Shown: positions 22,287-32,384 of the stretch, in pieces
Layout: each line of letters begins with the position of its first letter
Numbering within the stretch: position 1 is the stretch's first letter
Source: Sporopachydermia quercuum
Taxonomy: Eukaryota > Ascomycota > Sporopachydermiomycetes > Sporopachydermiales > Sporopachydermiaceae
DNA: 64,000 nucleotides
Assembly (NCBI GenBank): GCA_001599295.1
Contig: BCGN01000010.1
Span: 186,001-250,000, forward strand
Direction: 5' to 3'
Made by a program: the position numbers and the translations under genes
Notes under the pieces: generated by a model
What the model was told of the DNA's origin: nothing
Databases searched by the model: none
Seen by the model: the letters and a program-made list of their open reading frames with translations, nothing else

Positions 22287-25200
22287 CTATAAAACAACAA
22301 TGTGTAACGGTTCCCTCTGTATAACAACCGATGGCGGCAATGTAAATACTCCATCAGATGCCTTCATACCATATCTCAGCTCTTCTACATCACTATCAAC
22401 GGGATCAACAATTTCCTGAAACATTGACCCCCATTCATACTCTCCTTTCTCTAAAAACACAACTCCAATATCCAGTGTCAATGATTCTCCAGGTTCAATT
22501 GGAGGATAGATAGACCTTTGCAGGACTCCGTCAAAAAAGATCTTTCTATCTGCTGCCAACACACCCGAAGTGTCATTGACTGTTATATTCAAATTGCTTG
22601 ACCCAGCATCGTTATTGGTAGATCCTTCATTGTTTAGATTAACATACGAAGAGCTGATTCTATTGCCTATGTTACTGTTANTGTTATTGTTATAGCCGGG
22701 GATATTCGCATTGCTGTTACCTTTGATTTGCCCGATTGTTCTACTGCGTAACAATGGAATATGTCTAAGCATTCCTTTGATTGGTCGATTAGTTCTATTG
22801 ATAATAACTGCTTTCAGATTCACAAATTCATCAACTGCAACATTCCAATGGGATCCTCTATTTTCCAATAAGGATTTAGTGCTATCAACAGCCTCACAGA
22901 TCTTTTCGTCCTTGCTGTTCTCCCCTTTATTGACTCCTAGCACGCAATCAGTCAATGATAGCTCAATGCCTATATTTTCAACCTGAAGAACAGATATCAT
23001 GGATGTCGACAGTCTTATACCGCGCAGTTCAACATATCCTTTACGCGATGATCCATCCTTGCTGCTGCTTTCAACCTCTTCCCATTCACCTTTAATATGC
23101 CGGAGAAGCTCTCTTCTATACCAAAAGGCCTCGCGGATAGTTTTCATTTCCTCTAAAGAATAGCCTCCGGAGACACCACTGGCTGCCATTTTCTTAGCTT
23201 TTGGCCGAAGGCTAGGTACAGGTTTTAAAGAAAAGCCGTGCGGAAAGTTGATCCGTTTCACTGGCAGAAGGAACCGTTTGCTGACTTTGCTGGGAATCAA
23301 TGATTCTACTGCAAACGAGCGCTTTACAGCACTGTTAATTTCGCAATCATACTCGTCTGTAGTGAAAGGTGTAGTGCTCATTTCCAGCTTTACCTTCATA
23401 CTTTTGCCCCAGCTATTTCGGAGATCCAGGACTAGTAAACAATAATCTGTGATTTTTTCAGTGTTATGAGCGAGCTCCTGGAGGAAATGGGCAAGTCTCC
23501 CATAGGAAGGATCCACTTTCAAGGCTTTCCCACTGCTATTCTGATCAACGAACACATCAACAGATTTCAGTATTTTCCCGCTCAGGGGGATTATATCGCA
23601 GCCTGTAAGTTCTATGCTTGAATGAACTGTAATATTAACAGGTATGGAAAAGGATCTAGTAAACAAAGAGGCATCACCGGGATCTATTAAATGGCCGTAT
23701 TGGAACTTGATGGTGGCATGGTTCATTCCTCGTTTGCCGAGCACTTCGAATTCGAGTGTTTTCTTTTGTTTTCTATTCAAATGGCTGAATGGTTTGCTGT
23801 TGGGCCGGAGTTTCACTGCTTGTTTCCGGAGCAGAAAATACTCGAGTTCAAATACTTCGTTTGGGGGCAAAGTGGAACCGGCACCGTCCTGAAGCAGNGC
23901 CGCTGTCAGCGGCTCTTCCGTCGAATCCAAGACAGAGATCTCAATGTAGTTGGCGTCGATGATATCGGAAGTGTTGATGAGCGAAACGGAGAAGATGGTT
24001 GTCTGGCCCTCTAAAAGCATGAGCCACCCCTGATTCAGGGACACGTCGGAAACAGAGATAAGTGGCTGAGAGGGGATCACCTCGAAGGAGAGAAATTTGC
24101 ATTTCGCGCCTGGATGGGTTGCCAAATCGGTCAAATCCCCTGTCGCCGGAAGCTCGGAAGCTTTTCCTTTTACGGAAAGGGGTCCGAAATATGAGCGGTT
24201 GCTGAATAAGGCAAATCCTCCGATTTTCTTCACTTTTTCGCTTAAAAAGTGTGAAATGCCGAGAACTGAAGCAACCAATGGGAAAAACTGTTTTCCTAAT
24301 CCAGCAATATCTAATACACATCCGATAATTAGAGTTTTCCCATATCCTTGAGGTCGAACGTTTACAGAAACATCAGTGACCGAAAAAGGTGATATATGAG
24401 CAAATCGAGCCGACGAGTTCGTCTCAAGAAGGATTCTCGGTTTTCCAGAAACGGCACCTTCTATTCCCAAAACATCACATACTTCCCTACTGCTGTCTGT
24501 GACCAAATCAATACTATTCACAGTTATGCCAAACCCAAACGGATTCTGTAACGAAACAATGAATTCCACGTCCTCGTTCTGGATTAAAAGCTTCTCAACT
24601 GAGTGAGTTTTTGGCTCCTTTGTTTCAAATGGATTGTAAATCAAAACATCCTCATCGTTGTTTTTGATTCCCTGTTTTAGCTTCTTCAATTTCGTTTGAA
24701 CCCAATTGTTGTGGTTGGCTTTGTTGATGTTTCTTACAACGTAGGGATCCCAGTAAATAAACTGGGGGAATGTGTCGATAGCAGAAGAACCAGAAGAAGT
24801 GCGATCGCCATTTCTAGTGCCATTGTTACCATTGCTATTATTCCTGTTGTCAGGACTCAAATGAATCCTTTTCAATGATTCATTGATCATTTGATACAAT
24901 GTGAGCTGGTATTCCTTTGTCAATGTGTCAGAAAGAGAATATAACATATAACATGCCAGTTTGATCACTGTGCCGGAATCCTTGATTTTTGTGCACAGAT
25001 TTAATACCAACATGAGAATGTTTCTCTGGATGGTTCGCCATTTGGGTACATTTGCTTTATAATGGGCAACTACAACAGTTTTGCTATCGCTGTCGTCGCT
25101 GCTGTTGCTGCTGATTCTATCAACTCTTTCGTAGATATCTCCAATGCCATAAACACTGAGTGTCTCCTGCAGAAACTCATGAAATGTCTGCTGTGAGTCC

Positions 25201-27347
25201 GAGCCCAGTAGGCCTATTATGTTATCCGCAGAGTTGCTGTAGATAGTATTAATGCTGTTTGCTATAGTGCTGACACTCATAACGGTACTGTTTCCTGCCG
25301 ATGGCTCATTCAACCGTTGGCTGGCCTGCTGAGCTTGCTGGGCCTGCTGGGCCATCTGGGGAACCAACGTAGTAAACAACAGTCTTATAACGTTAGCTCT
25401 CTTCCTATGAAACCCAAGCAAATCATACACACTGGCCATGCAACAGTAGATATCGCATTTCATTTCAATAGTTAGTAATTCATTAGGAAATTGAGCTGTA
25501 AATAGTAAACTCACTATTGAAGACACCGAGAACTTGTTGATCAGCGCTGGAGGCTCATTAATAGCTTTTGGCAGCTGTTTCACCAGTGGGGAGTTGGTGA
25601 TAATTGAATCGAGAAAAATTGGAGTTAAGATGTTGCCGGAAAGAAATAGCAGGGTCAAAAATTTGGCTAGTTTAAGGACCAGAAACGCACAGATCTGGAT
25701 GCAGACGATGGATTCCTCATCATTTGAAGGTAATTGGGACCCAATTGAGGTCAAAAGGTTATAAATATGGTAGATATGGCTCTGGATCAAGTCGTGAATC
25801 AGCTCAAAGGAATAATCCGAGTTGTTTTCTGTTCTTCCTGGCGACATTGGACGCTCGCTGCTTAAAACGTTAAGCTGGGATGAGCCGAATGAGTCCGCCG
25901 TGGTAAACGAGTTTCGCGGGGTAGAATTATAGCTTGGGACGAGCGTTGCAGTAGATCCTGTGGTAGATCCTGAGATGGAAACAGAGCCGGATGGCGCTGG
26001 CGACCCCGCGGTGGAGCTTTTCGTACGAAAAAGCTTGTTAAGGCCAGTGGTAGGTTTTTCTTTCTCCTCCTCCACCAACAGAACCTTTGGCACGGAAACA
26101 GGCTGGCCAATGTATAATAGCAGTAAAGAGGAGACAATGAAGCTGTCAATGGCGCTGGCGAGGATTGCTGAGTCTAAAGCAGTGCCATAATTGCTTGTCA
26201 CAATCGACGGGATAGAATTTACACCAGTAGATCCAGTGGAAGCTGAATTGGAGTTGCTACTAGTGGTAGGGAAGCCGGACACGGTTTCCCAACTGGGACA
26301 GTTCATGCCAAGAATTACACCCGCGGAACGGAATAATGAAATGGATTCCAGGAATTCTTCTTTTGCTTGGGCGTAGTGGCCTGCTAGCAGGAAGCAAGAA
26401 GCTCGGAAACGGGCTTTTCGAGCTTTAGAGATTATCTCACGGCGTTCTGAAGATGATAAATGCTGGACTTTCATCAAACTATTCAAGGAGTCAACAGAAA
26501 TTCCGGGACGCGTGCTCAGATTTACACCAGAGTTTCCAGAGGTGTTGCCCGATGTATTGCTGCTCCCAGAGGTCCCGCTAGAAGACGTACCAATAGAAAT
26601 AGACCCCCCGGAAAGCATCCGCGACAGACGTCTGCTGTTGGAGCGTTTGGGTAGCGAACTAGTCCCGTTGCCCAGAAATTTATAGGGCTTGGAACCATTT
26701 GGCGAAACGTTTAGAACAGACGATGTGATTCGCGTGGTGGTGCAGTAAACAGCTAGTTCTGCGAGAAACTCCGTTGACACGTCACACATCACCATTTCCA
26801 GTGAGGTGATATTAGATTCCGTAGTAGAAGGTATATACAAACAGTGAGGAAGCTGCAGAGTAGATATTTTACTCTTTGGAGTATCAAAAACAAGTATTTT
26901 ATGCACAATTGCCAACGGGAACTTCCCCCGCAGTTTGCTCATTGAGGACTCAATCATTTCGACAGATATATTGTTCTCATACTTGGTGATACCCAGTACA
27001 CATAGAGTTCTCTGGCTTGGATCTAATTCACTGTAGGCATAGGAGATAGTTTCCGGTTGAGAAGAAATGCGGAAATTATATAGGATTCTGCCGCTGGGGA
27101 AACTATTTGGCGCAAACAGGTTTCTCTCTGGTCTTTTGTCAGGGGTCACATCGCCAAGCCGAACTTGGTAAGCAGGAAGGATTCTTGCTACAAAGGCATC
27201 GAAATCAGATTTTTTCAGAGCGTTTGGGGTCGTGGGACACAGAACTGTTTTCACTCTAGCTGGATTAACAAAGGAATAGTTATCCACAGCTTTTGCCGAT
27301 GATTTTGAAGAGGAAGGCATTTTGAGGAAATAGCGAGAAGAGTCCAT
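22287..27347 (-). CDS. TRS120: TRAPPII complex subunit Trs120
   Basis: Trs120 (TRAPPC9 family) with Trs130 converts TRAPP into TRAPPII, the GEF for Ypt31/32 at the late Golgi. It is a single 1686-aa exon, against 1289 in S. cerevisiae. The N-terminal family block VNPARVKTVLCPTTPN (about 28-43), FDAFVARILP and the SGRILYNFRIS region are clear, as are SRARKARFRASCFLLAGHYAQAKEEF (TPR-like) and the C-terminal Ig-like blocks (NPFGFGITVNSIDLVTD, LTLDIGVVFLEKGEYEWG). The extra length comes from low-complexity inserts: a Ser/Gly/Asn stretch at about 230-290, Ser-rich segments at about 345-500, a Gln/Ala run (QQAQQAQQASQ) near 675 and an Asn-rich segment near 1590. Two ambiguous bases are present (about 22681 and 23900). 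The start is the first ATG; an internal Met 9 codons later is an alternative. Confidence 0.93.
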   Translation of the reverse strand: MDSSRYFLKMPSSSKSSAKAVDNYSFVNPARVKTVLCPTTPNALKKSDFDAFVARILPAYQVRLGDVTPDKRPERNLFAPNSFPSGRILYNFRISSQPETISYAYSELDPSQRTLCVLGITKYENNISVEMIESSMSKLRGKFPLAIVHKILVFDTPKSKISTLQLPHCLYIPSTTESNITSLEMVMCDVSTEFLAELAVYCTTTRITSSVLNVSPNGSKPYKFLGNGTSSLPKRSNSRRLSRMLSGGSISIGTSSSGTSGSSNTSGNTSGNSGVNLSTRPGISVDSLNSLMKVQHLSSSERREIISKARKARFRASCFLLAGHYAQAKEEFLESISLFRSAGVILGMNCPSWETVSGFPTTSSNSNSASTGSTGVNSIPSIVTSNYGTALDSAILASAIDSFIVSSLLLLYIGQPVSVPKVLLVEEEKEKPTTGLNKLFRTKSSTAGSPAPSGSVSISGSTTGSTATLVPSYNSTPRNSFTTADSFGSSQLNVLSSERPMSPGRTENNSDYSFELIHDLIQSHIYHIYNLLTSIGSQLPSNDEESIVCIQICAFLVLKLAKFLTLLFLSGNILTPIFLDSIITNSPLVKQLPKAINEPPALINKFSVSSIVSLLFTAQFPNELLTIEMKCDIYCCMASVYDLLGFHRKRANVIRLLFTTLVPQMAQQAQQAQQASQRLNEPSAGNSTVMSVSTIANSINTIYSNSADNIIGLLGSDSQQTFHEFLQETLSVYGIGDIYERVDRISSNSSDDSDSKTVVVAHYKANVPKWRTIQRNILMLVLNLCTKIKDSGTVIKLACYMLYSLSDTLTKEYQLTLYQMINESLKRIHLSPDNRNNSNGNNGTRNGDRTSSGSSAIDTFPQFIYWDPYVVRNINKANHNNWVQTKLKKLKQGIKNNDEDVLIYNPFETKEPKTHSVEKLLIQNEDVEFIVSLQNPFGFGITVNSIDLVTDSSREVCDVLGIEGAVSGKPRILLETNSSARFAHISPFSVTDVSVNVRPQGYGKTLIIGCVLDIAGLGKQFFPLVASVLGISHFLSEKVKKIGGFALFSNRSYFGPLSVKGKASELPATGDLTDLATHPGAKCKFLSFEVIPSQPLISVSDVSLNQGWLMLLEGQTTIFSVSLINTSDIIDANYIEISVLDSTEEPLTAXLLQDGAGSTLPPNEVFELEYFLLRKQAVKLRPNSKPFSHLNRKQKKTLEFEVLGKRGMNHATIKFQYGHLIDPGDASLFTRSFSIPVNITVHSSIELTGCDIIPLSGKILKSVDVFVDQNSSGKALKVDPSYGRLAHFLQELAHNTEKITDYCLLVLDLRNSWGKSMKVKLEMSTTPFTTDEYDCEINSAVKRSFAVESLIPSKVSKRFLLPVKRINFPHGFSLKPVPSLRPKAKKMAASGVSGGYSLEEMKTIREAFWYRRELLRHIKGEWEEVESSSKDGSSRKGYVELRGIRLSTSMISVLQVENIGIELSLTDCVLGVNKGENSKDEKICEAVDSTKSLLENRGSHWNVAVDEFVNLKAVIINRTNRPIKGMLRHIPLLRSRTIGQIKGNSNANIPGYNNNXNSNIGNRISSSYVNLNNEGSTNNDAGSSNLNITVNDTSGVLAADRKIFFDGVLQRSIYPPIEPGESLTLDIGVVFLEKGEYEWGSMFQEIVDPVDSDVEELRYGMKASDGVFTLPPSVVIQREPLHIVVL

Positions 27348-29432
27348 GCAAGGAGAAATATATGTATTGACTGATACGAGCTATAGGCAGCAGCATCAAT
27401 GAGTGGAAATAGGAAATGGCCGTTGATTGAAATTCCAAGTTTGCAATTAGAGCATTATAGAGCGCAAAATGAACTATTGAGAGGAATTGGTTGCGTAAAA
27501 GTTGTAGATGTATGAGAAAATGAGCGTGGCAGCAGCTGTAAGCTAAGCGCTGGGATTAGTGTGTGAAGGATACCTGGCAGTTGGAGTAACGGGAGAATGC
27601 AAAAGGTCAGATTTCAGCGTTATTAACAGATATTTGGTTTGCAGACTATTATCGGTAGCTGGTTACTAGATTCTGCTGCTGATATTATATATTCTTTAGA
27701 GAATGGTTATGAACAGTGGGATAAGGATCGTATGGTATTTAGTGTAATGGTTGAGCATATGCATTGGCGATAGATGCGATGCACTGAGGGGTCAGGCTTG
27801 AGCTGGAAATACACATTTGATCAATTCACAAATCTACCGCTTTCGACAACAGGATTGCCGCTAATTGGTAGAGAAATAGCTATCTCTTTGATCAATCAGT
27901 TTAGTCTTCTTCCAGCACGGTTAGCGCTGAAGGGCACAACGCTCAGTTGATGAATTGCAATTTGCGTTAGTGAAAATGAGGTGAGACGCGAGAAGTTTCA
28001 CGTGATATGTAATTTAATATTTCGGAATTAATGTAGATAATAGCGGATATTATGATGTAGGAGGACAGAGGGTAAACTTTAATCAAGTATTGCTTCTTTC
28101 TCAGTCGTGTACTTAAGGGCTGTAGTGAAACATATGATAGGAATTGTGGGAGTGATGATGTTTTTCTCTTACGAGGGAGAATGTATAGGAATCAGTAACA
28201 TAATAAGTTACTATGATTCGATGGAAGAAAACTTCAATAAATACAGTAAGTTCTCTCAAAGAAATGGTTCAAATATTCACTTCTCCTGTTCCTCGTTGTA
28301 TATAGATTACGTTCCGTTGTGTGATACTCTTCNTGATCCTTATATTCTGATCAAAGCTGTTGCAGTCCATATGTGAGGTACTTTCTTATTAGCCTTCACT
28401 ACAATAATTAAAGCATTGGGAATTGAGTGCATAAAAAAAAGAAACAACAATTCAAATATAATACAACCGAAATAAATTACCATTCATAAGTATTAAATTA
28501 TAGAGCTTTCAGTATCCTAAAAGACAATTTTCAATCTTATATGCTACTTTTCTTCTGAAAGTTCTATTATTTAATGTACAGCCTTGATACCGCCCCATAC
28601 TTCATCGATATTCATACTCTCTCCGCCTCAAACCAACCCCGATCATGCCTTGTATCTTAATCTGATCAAGAACAAATAAATGCCTACTGAACGCCGACTA
28701 TAAACGACAACAACTATATACTACTTCTACACTACTCCTCGTACCATCTACGAGTATCTACATTTAATTGATACCATTTCACAATTTATGTAACGAAACA
28801 AGCTNCCTATCATTCTCCCAATTTGCTTTTCAGTTGCCCACTCCACAAACAATAACGAAAGTGTCCACAGAAGGTTGTCTTATGTACAGCCCATTTATTT
28901 AGTAAAGTTTCAACTAAATTTCACTAAACCAATATAATTTCATTCACTTCTTGTATCTCCTTACTGAAAAGGGAAATTCTCGCCAAAAAACCTTTGAACC
29001 TCATTTTATGATGTAAACAGACTTCCTTAATTGTTTTCTTCAGCTTTTTTTTTCTTCGTTTGTTTGTTTTCGGTTGTTCTTATTATCCAATCAAAGGTTG
29101 AAAGACTGTTGGAGGAATTGTATAAAGAACAACAGGAATTGACGGTATAAATACGGTTTGAATTGATTGACTTAAAGCTCGCTGAAGGAAATAATTGATT
29201 GCTAGATTTCTGCTAACAGTTTGGCTATTAGTTTACTCATTTCAACCATATAAGCTGGAAGAGCCATCATCGTCACCAATATCAATCGATTATGAGTAGC
29301 ATCTGGTTGAGAACGCATTTCTATCTTCGAAACGACCTGTTTTCAGCTGAAAATTAAGTATCGACAAATTCCGCACATTTATTGCTATATAGCAAACCAA
29401 ATTCAACTCTCTGACGCTACACTATTGCTACA
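27348..29432. other. Divergent promoter region TRS120 / PNS1
   Basis: 2.1 kb with no supported gene. It holds one ATCACGTG-type box (listed separately). An 89-codon frame at 28107-28376 has no recognisable family and biased AT codons, so I leave it out. Confidence 0.5.
27997..28006 (-). promoter_or_regulatory. Cbf1-type site (RTCACRTG)
   Basis: Minus strand reads ATCACGTGAA, matching the Cbf1/CDEI octamer RTCACRTG. It lies about 650 bp upstream of TRS120. No CDEII/CDEIII-like sequence follows, so a promoter site is more likely than a point centromere. Confidence 0.4.
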
Positions 29433-31100
29433 ATGGCTAACTACCAACCGTCTCCTGGATATGCTCCACCAGAGAACGATCCTTACCAATATCAGTACCA
29501 GAATCCGTACCAACCGCAACCGCATCCACAACAGCAACAGCAACCGGATCAATACTACAGTCAGCCACAGCACCATTGGGACCAGCAAAACCATGGTTTT
29601 GCTGGTCCAGATATTGAAAAGCCACCTGAGATTCCTGACCACAAACCGGATCCCTCAGCAGAAACGTTCGACGAAGCGTTCAAAGTCCAGAAGCCGAAAT
29701 TCAATGATTGGTGGGCAACGATCCTGTTTTTGTTGTTTGTAGCTGCCTTCATTGCTCTGGCTGTCATTGGTATTAATGCTTATAGAGAAACACATTCCTA
29801 CCAAGGCGATGGCATCTATGGCTCCAGCAATACTTCTACGCTCAACACCAGCACTATCATCTTATTGGTATTTGTAGGTGTAATTTCATTTGCCTTTTCC
29901 TTGTTAATGTTGGTGATAGCTCGAGCATGGCCTTACGGATTTATTGTTATTTGTCTATTTGGCAATGTATGTTTGGGCATTGCCATTGCCGTTTGGTACT
30001 TTACTTCGGGATTCATTGTAGGAGGGGTCATTTTCCTTGTCATTGCAGTGTTCAGTGCTTTCTGCTATTATTCCATGCGGTCAAGAATCCCCTTTTCTGT
30101 AGCAGTTCTGAAAACAGTTGTCGATTGTATGAGAACTTGCAAATCTGTATATTTCACAGCATTCATTGGCGGAATTGTTTCTTTGGCATTCACTGTGCTC
30201 CTCTCAATTGCAATTGTTGGATTATACATCAAATACGACCCATACGAGAATAATCCAGGCTGTGATGTCGGAGGAGGATCTTGTAGCTCCAGCAAGCTTA
30301 CAGGATTGCTTATTCTATTGTTTTTTTGTGGATTCTTTATTTCTGAAGTCATCATGAACGTCATTCATGTAACGATTTCTGGTATCTATGGGGTTTGGTA
30401 CTATTGTTCAAAATCCGACCAGGGAATGCCCAAATGGCCTGCGCTTGGCTCTTTAAAAAGGGCTATGACATATTCATTTGGGTCTGTTTGCTTTGGGTCG
30501 TTTTTAGTTTCGATCATCAAGCTGATCAGGCTTTTAGTCAACGTGGCAAGAAATTCAGCTGCCCAAGATGGAAATTTCTGCGCTAGTTTCTGTTTGCTCT
30601 TCGTTGAGTGCATTATCTCATGCATCGATTGGGCTCTACGTTATTTCAATCATTATGCTTACTCTTATATTGCGTTGTATGGCAAAGCGTATATTCCTTC
30701 AGCAAAGGATACCTGGTCAATATTAAAATACAAGGGAATTGATGCCCTTATAAATGACTGTTTCATCGATACAGCATTATCTTTTGCATCCGTTTTAATT
30801 GGATTCCTTGCTGGCCTGTTTGCCTATTTATACTTACACTTCACCAAACCCGAGTATAACGATGGAGGAACTTACAACGTTGCAGTGATAGCGTTTTCGT
30901 TTCTAATAGCAGTACAGTTCTGTCGTATGGTTACCGTATCAGTTTTGAGTGGAACCTCAACGTTTTTCATTGCTTTGGCAATGGATCCTGAGGTGTTTCG
31001 ACTGTCGTATCCCGATAGATTCAATGAGATTTTCAGGGCATATCCTGAAGTATTGCAACGAGTGCTTACCAGTGCTCATGCAGATCGAGGAACTGTATAA
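29433..31100 (+). CDS. PNS1: Choline-transporter-like (CTL/SLC44) membrane protein Pns1
   Basis: A 555-aa multi-pass plasma-membrane protein of the CTL family (S. cerevisiae Pns1 539 aa). The Pro/Gln/Tyr-rich cytosolic N-terminus (residues 1-60) ends in the family block FKVQKPKFNDWWATILFLLFV, where TM1 starts. About ten hydrophobic segments follow. Family landmarks are YQGDGIYG in the first extracellular loop, the Cys-containing loop GCDVGGGSCSSS, and near the end YSYIALYGKAYIPSAKDTW and PEVFRLSYPDRFNEI. The transport substrate of yeast Pns1 is unproven despite the family name. Start ATG 29433 is preceded by an A/C-rich leader, as is usual for yeast genes. No intron. Confidence 0.93.
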   Translation: MANYQPSPGYAPPENDPYQYQYQNPYQPQPHPQQQQQPDQYYSQPQHHWDQQNHGFAGPDIEKPPEIPDHKPDPSAETFDEAFKVQKPKFNDWWATILFLLFVAAFIALAVIGINAYRETHSYQGDGIYGSSNTSTLNTSTIILLVFVGVISFAFSLLMLVIARAWPYGFIVICLFGNVCLGIAIAVWYFTSGFIVGGVIFLVIAVFSAFCYYSMRSRIPFSVAVLKTVVDCMRTCKSVYFTAFIGGIVSLAFTVLLSIAIVGLYIKYDPYENNPGCDVGGGSCSSSKLTGLLILLFFCGFFISEVIMNVIHVTISGIYGVWYYCSKSDQGMPKWPALGSLKRAMTYSFGSVCFGSFLVSIIKLIRLLVNVARNSAAQDGNFCASFCLLFVECIISCIDWALRYFNHYAYSYIALYGKAYIPSAKDTWSILKYKGIDALINDCFIDTALSFASVLIGFLAGLFAYLYLHFTKPEYNDGGTYNVAVIAFSFLIAVQFCRMVTVSVLSGTSTFFIALAMDPEVFRLSYPDRFNEIFRAYPEVLQRVLTSAHADRGTV

Positions 31101-32384
31101 GTGTGAGAATGGGATGGAATAACTGAGAATGTAAAGATCTAATTAATAATTACTAATAATAGTCATGAGACTGTAATAACTGGTAAACATAAGGTAAACA
31201 TAAGGTAAACATAAGGCAAGCATAAGGTTAGCAGAAGGTAAACGTAAATGCTTGTTACAATTTAAGAGCCGTAAAACTTTTGAACTAAGAACGGGTAGCC
31301 CTTAAATTATTTCATTGGAAATATTATGAATATTATTATTATTATTGAACCTCCATTTTGATAGCTATCGAAATGACTGATATCATTATTACTAGAGAAA
31401 TATACAGCATTTAGCATGAATCATAAGCATTAATATACAGATAGAACAGAATAAATTGACTGACCTCCTTGCATTTCAATGGGTTGATGAGTTCAATAGT
31501 TGACATTAATTAACATTAATATCAGTAATTAGACTGAAAAATAATGAGAATGCTCAAATCAGTCTCTTTTGATCTTTCATTTTATTCCTGTTGATACCTG
31601 TTAGGATATTTCCTTTTCGGTTGAGCACTATATATGTCTCGCTAAATACCCCCTTTAAATTATTCAGCTGACAAAAACTATGCCTCGACATAAAATACCA
31701 AAATGGAATTATTGTGAATATGTTTGCTTACATTAATTCCTTGTATGGCGCAGTATTTATTAAACGGTATTGATTACTACCGGCTTCAATTTCTGCATAA
31801 ATTCGGTTTCTTCTATATTAATTCACGATTTCATATAAATACCAGTAATCTTNGATTGTTGGACAATAAGGTAAATGATAATATATCCAATAGATATATC
31901 AAACTACTCAACAATATTTATTAGGTCTTAGGGCTTGAAGTTCTATAATTCAAAAACGTTCTTCCTGGAATTAGTTTGGGAGTAGGTTGTGCTGAAGGCG
32001 ATCGTGACAACTCCAATTTGAAATAAACGCGGGCATTCAAACTGTAAATGTTCTCTAAGCCTGCGCGTGTGCATTCAACCTAACATCAGCTACATTTACA
32101 TTATTCTTGAACCGAACTGTTCACTAGTATCACATCAATATATTTGCATCGTTCATAGTATGTGTTCCTGAAAGAACTTACTTTCAGTCTCAATGTCAGT
32201 GTCAGTTTCAGTCGCATCAACCACATTGCTATCGTTGCATGGATTCCATCAGCATATTTCAATCATATTCATATTTTATCGCTACTTATCCTTTCTCGAT
32301 TAACAATACATTAATTTCATTTATCATTCTTCTTCTTCTGATTTTGCTTGATTACTGAATGAACCACTATAAATGCCATCTTTT
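31101..32384. other. Convergent spacer PNS1 / MTR10
   Basis: 1.3 kb, AT-rich, including the 11-bp tandem repeat listed next. No gene is supported. Confidence 0.5.
31182..31247. repeat. Tandem repeat, six 11-bp units
   Basis: Units of ggtaaacataa: three identical copies (31182-31214) followed by three diverged ones (ggcaagcataa, ggttagcagaa, ggtaaacgtaa). It lies about 80 bp past the PNS1 stop. One unit is about one helical turn. Confidence 0.85.

Noticed and set aside
27997-28006. Point centromere (CDEI)
   Set aside because: The RTCACRTG octamer is not followed by an AT-only 80-bp block or a CDEIII-like element.
28107-28376. 89-codon plus-strand gene between TRS120 and PNS1
   Set aside because: No family resemblance, an ambiguous base and no splice or promoter support; such frames are expected by chance in AT-rich spacers.
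29425-29767. Overlapping frames at the start of PNS1 on both strands
   Set aside because: They are shadows of the repetitive CAG/CCA-rich N-terminal coding sequence of PNS1.
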